Of a DNA stretch of 64,000 nucleotides, positions 26,200 through 34,961 are shown piece by piece. Position 1 is the first letter of the stretch, and each line of letters begins with the position of its first letter. This DNA is from an uncultured Aliiroseovarius sp. (GTDB lineage Bacteria > Pseudomonadota > Alphaproteobacteria > Rhodobacterales > Rhodobacteraceae), in assembly GCF_947497285.1 (NCBI RefSeq), contig NZ_CANMFT010000005.1, positions 62,001-126,000 of the forward strand, in the 5' to 3' direction. The position numbers and the translations under genes are program-made. A model generated the notes under the pieces. That model searched no databases. It was given only the letters and a program-made list of their open reading frames with translations, and was not told the DNA's origin.

Positions 26200-26959
26200 A
26201 CGGGTCGTCGGGATAGGTGACACTGGCAAGGTAAAGCCCATCGGGCGAGCACACCGGCCCGCAGGCCGCGCGGTTGCGCGCCTCTAGCGCGCGACTGACA
26301 TCATCGGGCACCCATGCACCGATCCCCACCCGCTCCAGCGTGCCAACGAAGCTGCGCACCTGGTTGTGCAGAAACGACCGGGCGCGCACGTGAAAGCGAT
26401 ACTCGGTGCCGTTGGGGATCTCGACCTGCTCTACGCGCAATTCGCCCAGCGTCTTGACCGGGCTGTCTGCCTGACAAACGGTTGAGCGAAAGGTGGTGAA
26501 GTCATGGCGCCCCAACAAACGATCCGCACCGGCCTGCATGGCGTCCGCGTCCAGCTTGTGTTTGATATGCCACGCCAGCCCGCGATCATGGGTCAGTGGG
26601 GCGCGGCGGGAAATCAGGCGATACAGATACCGTCGCTCTAGCGCCGAGAAGCGCGCGTGGAAATCATCGTCAACGCGGGCGCAATCGACAATCGCGACCC
26701 GCAACCCGCGTAGATGAAAATTCAGTGCCTCGGACAGCCGGAAGGCATCCCAATCTTTTGTTAGATCGCAATGGGCCACCTGTGCCAGCCCATGCACACC
26801 TGCATCGGTGCGCCCAGCCGCCGCGATATTGTGCGCGCCGGGTTCAAGTTTCGCCAGCGCAGCCTCGATCGCCCCCTGAACCGAGGGTTGCTCTTTCTGG
26901 CGCTGCCAACCGGCAAAACCTGCGCCGTGATATTCGATCTTCAAAGCGTATCTGGGCAT
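26189..26959 (-). CDS. truA: tRNA pseudouridine(38-40) synthase
   Basis: TruA makes pseudouridine at positions 38-40 of tRNA anticodon stems. The 256-residue protein begins [21 protein letters not shown], has the catalytic Asp motif [14 protein letters not shown] at about residues 46-59, and ends with [17 protein letters not shown] and a short C-terminal strand, all typical. The ATG at 26959 is preferred over the track start at 27043, which would add 28 unrelated residues. It stands alone between the convergent decarboxylase and divergent ycjX. Confidence 0.95.
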   Translation of the reverse strand: MPRYALKIEYHGAGFAGWQRQKEQPSVQGAIEAALAKLEPGAHNIAAAGRTDAGVHGLAQVAHCDLTKDWDAFRLSEALNFHLRGLRVAIVDCARVDDDFHARFSALERRYLYRLISRRAPLTHDRGLAWHIKHKLDADAMQAGADRLLGRHDFTTFRSTVCQADSPVKTLGELRVEQVEIPNGTEYRFHVRARSFLHNQVRSFVGTLERVGIGAWVPDDVSRALEARNRAACGPVCSPDGLYLASVTYPDDPFKD

Positions 26960-27091
26960 GGCATTCCGCATACCGCGCGATGACGGTGCGGGCAAGGCGC
27001 GACTCCAAGGGGAGAGCGCATTGAAAGCTCCCCTCTGGCACATGGGTGTCCGCGCGCCTATGTTCAGCCTAATTGAAAGACGGAGGCACCT

Positions 27092-28507
27092 GTGGGGCTA
27101 GGCGATATCGCAGACAGTATCACGCGTCAGATCGAAGCGATCGGCGACGCGACCAGCGAGGCGCTGTTCGAACCGGTGATCCGCTTGGGCGTGACCGGGT
27201 TGTCACGCGCGGGCAAGACCGTTTTCATTACGTCGCTGGTGGCAAACCTGATGAACAGGGGGCGAATGTCCGGCCTGATGGCAGCGGCCGATGGGCGTAT
27301 TCAAACGGCGTTTCTGCAACCTCAGCCAGACGATACGGTGCCGCGTTTCGATTTCGAAACACATCTGGCGGCGATGACCGGGCCGACCCCGCATTGGCCT
27401 GCCTCAACCCGCGCGACGTCGGAGTTGCGGCTGTCGTTTCGGGTTCAGCCCTCGGGTCTGTTGGGTGGGCTGCGTGGGCCGCGCACCGTGCATCTGGATA
27501 TCGTGGATTACCCCGGTGAATGGCTGTTGGATTTGTCACTGCTGGACCTCAGCTATACCGATTGGGCCGCGCAGGTGTTGGACCGGATCGCGGACCGCCC
27601 CCAGGCGGACAGCTATCTGGGCATGCTTCAGGGCATCGATGGGGCCGCACCGCTTGACGAAATGGAGGCCAAGCGCCTTGCTGGCGGATTTGCCGGCTAT
27701 CTGACCGCCGCGCGCGAGGATGGATATAGCGACTGCACGCCGGGGCGTTTCCTGCTGCCCGGCGATATGGAGGGAAGCCCGGCCCTGACCTTCGCCCCGA
27801 TCCCGCATCCCGACACCACCCCGCGCAAAAGCTTGTGGCGCGAGATGGAGCGCCGGTTCGAGGCCTATAAATCCCGCGTGGTAAAACCGTTCTTCCGCAA
27901 TCATTTCGCCAAGATCGACCGTCAGATCGTGCTGGTGGATGTGCTGGGCGCGATCCATTCCGGCCCCGCTGCGCTGGAAGACCTGCGCCGCGCGATGGCC
28001 GAGATCCTGACCGCCTTTCGCCCCGGCGCGAATGCGTTTCTCAGCTCGATCTTCTTGGGGCGGCGGGTCGAACGCATCCTCTTTGCCGCCACCAAGGCCG
28101 ACCACCTGCATCACAGCCAGCACCCCCGCCTGACCGCGATCACCGAGGCGCTTTTGCGCGAAGCCCGTGATCGCGCAGATTTTGCGGGCGCCAAGACCGC
28201 CGCGATGTCCATCGCCGCGCTGCGCACCACGGTCGAGGAACGGTTGGAGCATGACGGCCAAACGCTTGACTGCGTGCGCGGGACGTTGCTGGACAGCGGC
28301 AAGACGGCCGCGTTCTATCCCGGCGCGCTGCCCGATGACCCATCCCGCCTTCTGTCGCCCGCGCGTGACGGGGCCGAGGCGTGGTTGGATGCAGATTACC
28401 AGATCATGCGGTTTGCGCCTGCCGCTGTCACGCTCAGACCCGGCGAGGGGCCGCCGCATATCCGGCTGGACAAGGCCGCGGAATTTCTGATCGGGGATCG
28501 CCTGTGA
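27092..28507 (+). CDS. ycjX: YcjX-like P-loop protein (DUF463)
   Basis: The 471-residue protein matches the YcjX/DUF463 family of nucleotide-binding proteins induced by heat or phage shock in enterobacteria. It has a P-loop [18 protein letters not shown] near residue 32, [15 protein letters not shown] (switch-like Walker B) near 135, [27 protein letters not shown] near 275 and [11 protein letters not shown] near 330. The GTG at 27092 follows CGGAGGCACC. It starts a tightly packed unit with a GNAT gene and ycjF; each junction overlaps by one base (TGATG). Confidence 0.92.
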   Translation: MGLGDIADSITRQIEAIGDATSEALFEPVIRLGVTGLSRAGKTVFITSLVANLMNRGRMSGLMAAADGRIQTAFLQPQPDDTVPRFDFETHLAAMTGPTPHWPASTRATSELRLSFRVQPSGLLGGLRGPRTVHLDIVDYPGEWLLDLSLLDLSYTDWAAQVLDRIADRPQADSYLGMLQGIDGAAPLDEMEAKRLAGGFAGYLTAAREDGYSDCTPGRFLLPGDMEGSPALTFAPIPHPDTTPRKSLWREMERRFEAYKSRVVKPFFRNHFAKIDRQIVLVDVLGAIHSGPAALEDLRRAMAEILTAFRPGANAFLSSIFLGRRVERILFAATKADHLHHSQHPRLTAITEALLREARDRADFAGAKTAAMSIAALRTTVEERLEHDGQTLDCVRGTLLDSGKTAAFYPGALPDDPSRLLSPARDGAEAWLDADYQIMRFAPAAVTLRPGEGPPHIRLDKAAEFLIGDRL

Positions 28508-28938
28508 TGATCGCGCCAGCAACCCCGGCGGACGTGCCCGCGATTGCCAATATCCTGACCGGTTGGGTGGCCGCGACGCCGTGGATGCCGCGCGTCCACA
28601 GCCGCGCGGATGAAAAGGGGTTCGCGCGGATGCTGGTGGATCGCGGCTGGACCGTGGTCGCGCGTGAACGGGGCCGCGTGCGGGGGTTTCTGGCCCGTGA
28701 CGGGGGCGAGGTTCATGCGCTCTACCTGTCGCCTGCCGCGCGTGGTCGGGGCATGGGCAAGGCGCTGCTGGATCAGGCTAAAACCGCCCGCGCCGATCTC
28801 GCGTTGTTTGCGTTTCAAGCCAACGAAGGCGCCTGTCGCTTCTATCGGCGCGAGGGCTTCACCGAGGCGTTTCGCACCGATGGCGCGGGCAATGACGAAA
28901 ACCTGCCGGACATACGGTTCATCTGGAGGGCCGCGTGA
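28507..28938 (+). CDS. GNAT-family N-acetyltransferase between ycjX and ycjF
   Basis: The 143-residue protein has a complete compact GNAT fold: [20 protein letters not shown] at the start, the acetyl-CoA loop LYLSPAARGRGMGKALLDQAK near residue 78, and NEGACRFYRREGFTEAFRTDG near the end, which resembles small RimI-like or amino-acid acetyltransferases. The ATG at 28507 overlaps the ycjX stop as TGATG, so the track start at 28381 is not needed. Its position inside the ycjX-ycjF pair suggests shared regulation; the substrate is unknown. Confidence 0.88.
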   Translation: MIAPATPADVPAIANILTGWVAATPWMPRVHSRADEKGFARMLVDRGWTVVARERGRVRGFLARDGGEVHALYLSPAARGRGMGKALLDQAKTARADLALFAFQANEGACRFYRREGFTEAFRTDGAGNDENLPDIRFIWRAA

Positions 28939-29954
28939 TGGCTGACACCCCAAAGAAGTCCACGGGCCCGGTCCTGATCGAATTGGGTGATGCGCCACGG
29001 GCCACGCCCGCCGACGCCCCGCCGGTGCCCGAGTTGGCCGCGGTCGATGCCACGGGGACCGCGATGCAAGGCGCGATCAGTTTTGCGGGCCGTAAACGGT
29101 CGCGTCTGGCGCGTTGGTTCTGGTCGCTTCTCATGGCGATCATGGGGTTTGTGCTGTCGGTCGCCGCCTACGACTTCGTGACGGGTCTGATCGAACGCCA
29201 GCCTCTGCTGGGATATGCAGCGCTGGGTCTGGTCGCGGCGTTCATTCTGGTTCTGCTGGTCATTGCGCTGAAGGAATGGGTGGCCTTCGCCCGGTTGCGG
29301 CGCGTCGACAGCCTGCACCGCGCGTCTGAAGCTGCGATTGCCCATGGCGACCTGACCGAGGCGCGGCGCGTGGTGGACCGCCTGAAGCAGCTTTACCACG
29401 GGCGCGACGATCTGCGCTGGGGGCTGGAACGCATGACCGAGCGCGAAGGCGATGCTTTCGACGCCGACACACTGTTTGCTTTGGCTGAGGCCGAGTTGAT
29501 GGCCCCGCTGGACGCCGCCGCCTTGAAAGAGGTCGAAGCCGCCGCCCGTCAGGTCGCGACCGTCACCGCCATCGTGCCGATCGCACTGGCCGATGTAGCA
29601 ACAGCCCTGACGGCCAATATCCGTATGATCCGCCGCGTGGCCGAGATCTATGGCGGTCGCTCTGGTGCGCTGGGCAGTTGGCGGCTGACCCGCGCTGTGA
29701 TGGCGCATCTTGTCGCCACCGGGGCCGTCGCGGTGGGGGATGACATGATCGGGTCGCTGGCTGGCGGTGGGATGCTGTCCAAGCTCAGCCGCCGGTTTGG
29801 CGAAGGCGTGGTGAATGGCGCGCTGACCGCCCGCGTGGGTGTGGCCGCGCTTGAGGTCTGTCGCCCGCTGCCCTTCGGCCCCAAGAAACGCCCAAGCGTC
29901 ACCGGAATTGTGAAACGTGCCCTGACAGGGCTGTTCGGGACGAAGTCAGAATAG
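28938..29954 (+). CDS. ycjF: YcjF/TIGR01620-family membrane protein (DUF697)
   Basis: The 338-residue protein has a Pro/Ala-rich N-terminal segment (about 1-50), two membrane helices (WFWSLLMAIMGFVLSVAAYDFV and LLGYAALGLVAAFILVLLVIAL, about 56-110), a helical linker and a C-terminal DUF697-like domain (ALADVATALTANIRMIRRVAEIYGGRSG). It is the usual partner of YcjX. The ATG at 28938 overlaps the GNAT stop as TGATG with CTGGAGGG upstream. The gene ends 9 bases inside the convergent truncated-haemoglobin gene. Confidence 0.9.
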   Translation: MADTPKKSTGPVLIELGDAPRATPADAPPVPELAAVDATGTAMQGAISFAGRKRSRLARWFWSLLMAIMGFVLSVAAYDFVTGLIERQPLLGYAALGLVAAFILVLLVIALKEWVAFARLRRVDSLHRASEAAIAHGDLTEARRVVDRLKQLYHGRDDLRWGLERMTEREGDAFDADTLFALAEAELMAPLDAAALKEVEAAARQVATVTAIVPIALADVATALTANIRMIRRVAEIYGGRSGALGSWRLTRAVMAHLVATGAVAVGDDMIGSLAGGGMLSKLSRRFGEGVVNGALTARVGVAALEVCRPLPFGPKKRPSVTGIVKRALTGLFGTKSE

Positions 29955-30371
29955 TTTGGGCGGGGCAGAGGCAGGCCTGCGCGTATCCTCCATCTGGAAC
30001 TTGAAGGCCCGTCCGATGCGCTGCGCCAAGGCGATCCACGTATTGGCCAGATCTTCGGGTAGTTCCTGACGCAATACCTCCTCGAACATCTCAAGCCACG
30101 GGGCGAAATGCTCCAGCCGGATGTCGGGCGACCCAACATGAACGCGCATCGGGTTCCCGTCATACCCTTTCTCACGCAAGATCGCGTTGCGCCAAAAGCT
30201 TTCAATCTTGTCGATATGGGCGGCCCACTCGGCGTCGGTTTCGCCTATATGGGCGTTGAACACCGGGCCAAGCTCGGGGTGGCGTCGAATGCGCGTATAA
30301 AACACCTGCATGACCCGCGCGATCTGGTCGCCGGACACGGGAAAGCGGGCAAGGGGGTTGAGGTCAGTCAT
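29946..30371 (-). CDS. Group III truncated haemoglobin
   Basis: The 141-residue protein matches truncated (2-on-2) globins of group III: IARVMQVFYTRIRRHPELGPVFNAHIG at the N terminus, KIESFWRNAIL in the middle, and the likely proximal His in RLEHFAPWLEMFEEVL at about residue 90. Such globins bind O2, NO or peroxide; a role in NO or redox stress is possible. It is preceded within 12 bases of its start by a 27-bp palindrome that is probably its operator. The 3' end overlaps ycjF by 9 bases. Confidence 0.92.
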   Translation of the reverse strand: MTDLNPLARFPVSGDQIARVMQVFYTRIRRHPELGPVFNAHIGETDAEWAAHIDKIESFWRNAILREKGYDGNPMRVHVGSPDIRLEHFAPWLEMFEEVLRQELPEDLANTWIALAQRIGRAFKFQMEDTRRPASAPPKLF

Positions 30372-30382
30372 GGTGGCTCCTG

Positions 30383-30409
30383 CTAATCTGATGCTTTTAG
30401 TCAGATTAG
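30383..30409 (-). promoter_or_regulatory. 27-bp palindromic operator before the truncated haemoglobin gene
   Basis: CTAATCTGA-N9-TCAGATTAG is a perfect 9-base inverted repeat with a 9-base spacer, lying 12 to 38 bases upstream of the globin start. Its core is TGA-N9-TCA, the shape described for the Iron-Rhodo box bound by an Rrf2/IscR-type regulator in Rhodobacterales; NsrR, also Rrf2, would be an alternative. The site covers the place where RNA polymerase or the leader should be, so repression is more likely than activation. The regulator is not in the window. Confidence 0.6.
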
Positions 30410-30536
30410 TGTGCGGGCGAAAGAGACAATTGCGCGCACCACGTCATGATCTTTGCCGGTCTGCCAAGTCTTTACGCCGCCGACCCACGCGCCTATAACG
30501 CGCCCATGATGCACGCCAAAGCCATCATTATTCGAA

Positions 30537-30573
30537 TTATCAGCCCGGCGCTCTGACCCACTGAGCCGCCGGG
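30537..30573 (+). promoter_or_regulatory. Stable hairpin in the region upstream of ileS
   Basis: CCCGGCGCTC (30544-30553) pairs with GAGC-C-GCCGGG (30563-30573), giving ten pairs with one bulged C and a nine-base loop. No U-run follows, so it is not a normal terminator. Immediately 5' is TTATCAG, the exact complement of the CUGAUAA anticodon loop of tRNA-Ile(GAU). The hairpin lies about 70-100 bases before the ileS start, where a leader element could act. Whether it is transcribed is not known. Confidence 0.35.
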
Positions 30574-30643
30574 ACAAGGCGTATGGACGACCCGCGCCGA
30601 CCCATCCGATAGATTGCGAAATATCCTGAAAAGGACCGGACAC

Positions 30644-33550
30644 ATGTGTGCCGACACCCCTGAATACAAAGACACTTTGACGCTTCCCGTCACCGAATTC
30701 CCCATGCGCGCAGGCCTGCCCAAGCGCGAGCCTGAATGGCTGGCCCGGTGGGAAAAGATCGGCGTCTATGACCGCCTGCGCGAAAAAGAAGGCCGCACGC
30801 CCTTCGTGCTGCACGATGGCCCCCCCTATGCCAACGGGCATCTGCATATCGGTCACGCGCTGAACAAGACGATCAAGGACATGATCGTGCGCAGCCACCA
30901 GATGATGGGGTTCGACGCGCGTTATGTGCCGGGCTGGGATTGTCACGGTCTGCCCATCGAATGGAAGATCGAAGAGCAGTATCGCAAGAAGGGCAAAGAC
31001 AAAGACGACGTCGACGTGGTCGATTTCCGTCAGGAATGTCGCAAGTTCGCGGAAGGCTGGATCGACATCCAGCGCGACGAATTCAAGCGGCTGGGCATCA
31101 CCGGCAACTGGGCCGATCCCTATCTGACGATGGATTTCCACGCCGAGCGCGTGATCGCCGAGGAATTCATGAAATTCCTGATGAACGGCACGCTGTATCA
31201 GGGGTCCAAACCCGTGATGTGGTCGCCGATTGAGCAGACTGCGCTGGCTGAGGCCGAGGTGGAATACCACGACAAGGAAAGCTTCACAATCTGGGTGAAA
31301 TTCCCGGTCGCGACAGATGGTGACCTGAAAGGCGCGAACGTGGTTATCTGGACCACGACTCCTTGGACGATCCCGTCGAACAAAGCCGTGGTCTATGGTG
31401 AAAACTACGATTACGGACTTTATGAAGTGACCGACACCCCGGCGGAATGCTGGGCCAGTAAAGGCGACCGCTTTCTTCTGGCGGACAAGCTTGCCGGTGA
31501 CGTATTCGCCCGCGCCCGCCTTGACGACAACCAGTGGACGCGCGTTCGGGACGTCAAGGCGGACGAACTGGCCACGCTGTCGCTGAACCACCCTCTGGCG
31601 GGTGCCGAAGGCGGGAATGGCGAATGGGATGATCAGCGTGACTTCCGCGCCGCCGATTTCGTCACCGATGAAGAAGGCACCGGTTTCGTCCATTGTGCGC
31701 CGTCTCACGGGATGGAAGAATTCGAGCTTTACCGTGACCTTGGGATGCTTGAGCAGGTCATTACCTACAACGTGCTTGATGACGGATCATTCCGTGCAGA
31801 TCTGCCCTTCTTTGGCGGAACATTCATTCTGTCGCGCAAAGGTGGCGAAGGCGATGCCAACAAGACCGTGATCGACAAGCTGGTCGAGGTTGGCGGGTTG
31901 CTGGCCCGTGGCAAGATCAAGCACTCCTATCCGCATTCATGGCGGTCGAAAGCGCCGATCATCTATCGCAACACGCCGCAATGGTTTGCGAGCGTGGATA
32001 AAGAGGTCGGTGACGGGCAGGACGAGATGGGCAAGACCATCCGCACCCGCGCGCTGAACTCGATCGACCAGTTGGTGAAATGGTGGCCGCAATCGGGGCG
32101 CAACCGACTGTATTCGATGATCGAGGCGCGGCCCGATTGGGTTCTGTCGCGTCAACGCGCATGGGGCGTGCCGCTGACCTGTTTCACCAAGAAAGGTGCT
32201 CTGCCGACTGACCCGGACTTCCTGCTGCGTGACGCAGGCGTCAACGCCCGTGTCGCCGAGGCGTTCGAGGCTGAAGGCGCGGACGCATGGTATAAAGACG
32301 GCGCCAAGGAGCGCTTCATCGGGGATGCAGCGAACCCCGACGACTATGACCAGGTGTTTGACGTGTTGGACGTGTGGTTTGACAGTGGCTCGACCCACGC
32401 GTTCGTCCTGCGCGACCGTGAAGACGGCACGCCGGACGGCATCGCGGATGTCTATATGGAAGGCACCGACCAGCACCGCGGTTGGTTCCACTCCTCGCTT
32501 CTGCAGGCCTGCGGCACCAAGGGGCGCGCGCCTTACAAGAACGTCGTGACGCATGGTTTCACGCTGGACGAAAAGGGCATGAAAATGTCCAAGTCACTTG
32601 GCAACACCATCGTGCCTGAAACGGTCGTGAAACAATATGGCGCGGATATCCTGCGCTTGTGGGTGGCCCAGACGGACTACACGGTCGATCAGCGGATCGG
32701 GCCGGAAATCCTGAAAGGTGTGGCCGACAGCTATCGTCGCCTGCGCAACACCATGCGCTTCATGCTGGGCAACCTGGCCGATTTCTCTGAGGATGAGAAA
32801 GTGGCCGCGGCCGACATGCCAGAACTGGAACGCTGGGTTCTGCACCGTCTGGCGGAACTCGATCACACGGTGCGCGAGGGGTATAAGACCTTCGACTTCC
32901 AAGGTGTCTTCTCGGCCGTGTTCAACTTCGCGACCGTGGACCTGTCGAGCTTCTATTTCGACATCCGCAAGGACGCGCTGTATTGCGATGGGGCCGACAG
33001 CCTGAACCGCCGCGCCGCGCGCACGGTGCTGGATATCCTGTTCCACCGTCTGACCACGTGGCTTGCGCCCGTTCTGGTCTTCACGATGGAAGAGGTTTGG
33101 CTGGAACGCTTCCCCGGCGACCAAAGCTCGGTGCATTTGATCGATTTCCCGAACACGCCCGCCGACTGGCTTGACGAACCGCTGGCCGCGAAATGGTCAG
33201 GCATCCGCAAGGCTCGTCGCGTGGTGACAGCCGCACTGGAAATCCAGCGCCGCGACAAGGTGATCGGGGCCTCGCTTGAGGCCGCGCCTGTCGTGCATGT
33301 GCGCGATAAGGATGTTCTGGCGACGCTGAAATCGGTGAACTTTGCCGATATCGCGATCACCTCGGCGGTGTCGCTGACCAACGACCCGCTGCCATCCGAA
33401 GCTTTCCGCCTGCCGGAAATCGAAGGTGTGGGCGTGGTGTTTGAAAAAGCGTCGGGCGAGAAATGCCAGCGTTGCTGGAAAATCCTGCCGGATGTGGGCA
33501 AACACAGCCACCCAGGCACTTGCGAACGCTGTGACGAGGCGCTTGGCTAA
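30644..33550 (+). CDS. ileS: Isoleucyl-tRNA synthetase
   Basis: IleS charges tRNA-Ile. The 968-residue protein has the class I HIGH motif (PPYANGHLHIGHALNK near residue 62), the CP1 editing domain, the Ile-specific VWFDSGSTHAF segment, the KMSKS motif (EKGMKMSKSLGN near residue 648), and a C-terminal zinc ribbon CQRCWKI...CERCDEALG. The ATG at 30644 follows AAAAGGACCGGACAC; the track start ten codons earlier has no binding site. Length is standard for the bacterial type. A hairpin lies in its upstream region and a terminator-like hairpin follows the stop. Confidence 0.97.
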   Translation: MCADTPEYKDTLTLPVTEFPMRAGLPKREPEWLARWEKIGVYDRLREKEGRTPFVLHDGPPYANGHLHIGHALNKTIKDMIVRSHQMMGFDARYVPGWDCHGLPIEWKIEEQYRKKGKDKDDVDVVDFRQECRKFAEGWIDIQRDEFKRLGITGNWADPYLTMDFHAERVIAEEFMKFLMNGTLYQGSKPVMWSPIEQTALAEAEVEYHDKESFTIWVKFPVATDGDLKGANVVIWTTTPWTIPSNKAVVYGENYDYGLYEVTDTPAECWASKGDRFLLADKLAGDVFARARLDDNQWTRVRDVKADELATLSLNHPLAGAEGGNGEWDDQRDFRAADFVTDEEGTGFVHCAPSHGMEEFELYRDLGMLEQVITYNVLDDGSFRADLPFFGGTFILSRKGGEGDANKTVIDKLVEVGGLLARGKIKHSYPHSWRSKAPIIYRNTPQWFASVDKEVGDGQDEMGKTIRTRALNSIDQLVKWWPQSGRNRLYSMIEARPDWVLSRQRAWGVPLTCFTKKGALPTDPDFLLRDAGVNARVAEAFEAEGADAWYKDGAKERFIGDAANPDDYDQVFDVLDVWFDSGSTHAFVLRDREDGTPDGIADVYMEGTDQHRGWFHSSLLQACGTKGRAPYKNVVTHGFTLDEKGMKMSKSLGNTIVPETVVKQYGADILRLWVAQTDYTVDQRIGPEILKGVADSYRRLRNTMRFMLGNLADFSEDEKVAAADMPELERWVLHRLAELDHTVREGYKTFDFQGVFSAVFNFATVDLSSFYFDIRKDALYCDGADSLNRRAARTVLDILFHRLTTWLAPVLVFTMEEVWLERFPGDQSSVHLIDFPNTPADWLDEPLAAKWSGIRKARRVVTAALEIQRRDKVIGASLEAAPVVHVRDKDVLATLKSVNFADIAITSAVSLTNDPLPSEAFRLPEIEGVGVVFEKASGEKCQRCWKILPDVGKHSHPGTCERCDEALG

Positions 33551-33556
33551 GACAGC

Positions 33557-33585
33557 AAGGGCGGGCCAATGGCTCGCCCTTTCCG
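33557..33585 (+). terminator. Hairpin after ileS
   Basis: AGGGCGGGCCAATGGCTCGCCCTTTCC contains an AGGGCG/CGCCCT stem with inner GCC/GGC pairing, followed by only three T residues. It follows the ileS stop by about seven bases and is a plausible but weak intrinsic terminator, so some transcription into the ATPase gene is likely. Confidence 0.5.
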
Positions 33586-33600
33586 AAAGGGGACAGGTCG

Positions 33601-34371
33601 ATGGCGAAACGAACGCGCGAAACCAAGCTCCCGTCGCCTTATCTGAAACGGCTCTGGGTGCGGCTTGATGCCTTGCCGCTGCCGGAAGGATATCCCTTCA
33701 GCTTGCCGTGGGTGTCGGATGATTTTGAGTTGGAATTCGACAATCCGGTCACGATCTTTTGCGGTGAGAATGGGTCGGGAAAATCAACCCTGATCGAAGC
33801 CATCGCAGAGGTTTGCGGGTTTAGCGATACGGGCGGCAACCGGTCTGTTGGCGCGACATCCGACGATGGCGGGCTTGAGGTGAACGGGGCCGCACTGGGG
33901 CGCGTGATGCGTGGAAGCTGGCTGCCCAAAGTGACCAACGGTTGGTTTTTTCGTGCAGAGACATTCTTTTCGATGGCGCGCAGGCTTGATGCTTTGGGCA
34001 GTCCGAACGCCGATTTCCTGTCCAATTCCCATGGCGAGGGCTTCCTGCGCTTTTTCGGGGAACGTATGGAACGACAGGGAATTTACCTGTTCGACGAACC
34101 TGAAAGCGCGCTGTCGCCACGCAGACAAGTCGAGTTGTTGCAGTTCTTGATGAATGTGCAGCAGACGGGCAGTTCCCAGGTGGTTCTGGCGACTCATTCG
34201 CCCATCCTGATGGCAACACCCGGCGCAGATTTGCGGCGGATGACCCATCGCGGCATCGTCGCGTGCTCTTACCGCGAAACTGAGCATTTCAAGCTTTACC
34301 AGTCCTTCGCACAGGACCCGGAAGCGTTCTTGAAAGCGGCGCTTGAAGGGGATTGGGACGCCATTTCTTAG
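33601..34371 (+). CDS. Small AAA/ABC-type ATPase (COG3910-like)
   Basis: The 256-residue protein is a stand-alone ABC/SMC-like ATPase: Walker A CGENGSGKSTLIEA near residue 60, Walker B IYLFDEPESALSPRRQ near 161, and a switch His in VVLATHSPILMA near 200. There is no TOPRIM nuclease, no membrane part and no permease beside it, which fits the orphan predicted-ATPase group COG3910. Function is unknown; such proteins are sometimes drawn into defence discussions, but nothing next to it supports that here. Ribosome binding site GAAAGGGGACAGG is good. Confidence 0.85.
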   Translation: MAKRTRETKLPSPYLKRLWVRLDALPLPEGYPFSLPWVSDDFELEFDNPVTIFCGENGSGKSTLIEAIAEVCGFSDTGGNRSVGATSDDGGLEVNGAALGRVMRGSWLPKVTNGWFFRAETFFSMARRLDALGSPNADFLSNSHGEGFLRFFGERMERQGIYLFDEPESALSPRRQVELLQFLMNVQQTGSSQVVLATHSPILMATPGADLRRMTHRGIVACSYRETEHFKLYQSFAQDPEAFLKAALEGDWDAIS

Positions 34372-34436
34372 GGTCTGCGGCCTGCTAGGCGCAGAATTCG
34401 GATTGCGGGCACTGCTTGGCTGGGCCAGTGTGCGGT

Positions 34437-34895
34437 ATGCTTCAGATGTCATTCCATTCTCCTGTCGGACCTTTGGTCATCCACGAGGACGATGAGGCCA
34501 TAGTGCGGCTTGGTTGGGGGCGCGCCACCGACAATGCGGACACGCCTTTGCTGCAAGAAGCGCACGCGCAGCTCACGGCCTATTTTGGCGGAAGTTTGAA
34601 ACGCTTCGACCTGCCCACCTATGTAAACGGTTCGGATTTTCAGCGCGCGGTGTGCGACGTCATGTCGGCCATTCCGTATGGCGAAACTCTGACCTATGGC
34701 GACATCGCAAAGCTAACCGGAAACTCAGCCCAAGCTGTGGGTAATGCGTGTGGTGCCAATCCGATTCCGATCATCATCCCCTGCCATCGCGTGATGGGGG
34801 CCGGGGGCAAACTGGTTGGATTTTCCGGTGCCGGAGGGGTCGAAACGAAAGTTCATCTGTTGCGCCTTGAAGGCGCGGCCGGGCTTCTTATCTGA
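34437..34895 (+). CDS. ogt: Methylated-DNA-protein-cysteine methyltransferase
   Basis: This enzyme removes the methyl group from O6-methylguanine in a suicide reaction. The 152 residues contain the acceptor-cysteine motif IPCHRVMGAGGKLVGFSG near residue 118 and the DNA-binding helix region IPYGETLTYGDIAKLTGN near residue 82. It is a single-domain protein without an Ada regulatory domain. Two starts are possible, ATG at 34437 and ATG at 34446; neither has a strong binding site. Confidence 0.93.
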   Translation: MLQMSFHSPVGPLVIHEDDEAIVRLGWGRATDNADTPLLQEAHAQLTAYFGGSLKRFDLPTYVNGSDFQRAVCDVMSAIPYGETLTYGDIAKLTGNSAQAVGNACGANPIPIIIPCHRVMGAGGKLVGFSGAGGVETKVHLLRLEGAAGLLI

Positions 34896-34961
34896 TTTTT
34901 TCGGCCGCTGGTCATTGCCGGCAAAATCAGGCAACGTGGCGGCGCGCAACAGGGGGACAAA

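Noticed and set aside
30521-30580. tRNA-like D-arm and anticodon arm on the minus strand before ileS
   Set aside because: No acceptor stem and no GGTTCRA T-arm at the right distance, so it is not a functional tRNA; kept only as a leader observation.
30401-31708. 435-aa minus-strand ORF across the ileS start
   Set aside because: It is antisense to ileS for most of its length and shows no motifs; the codon bias belongs to the ileS strand.
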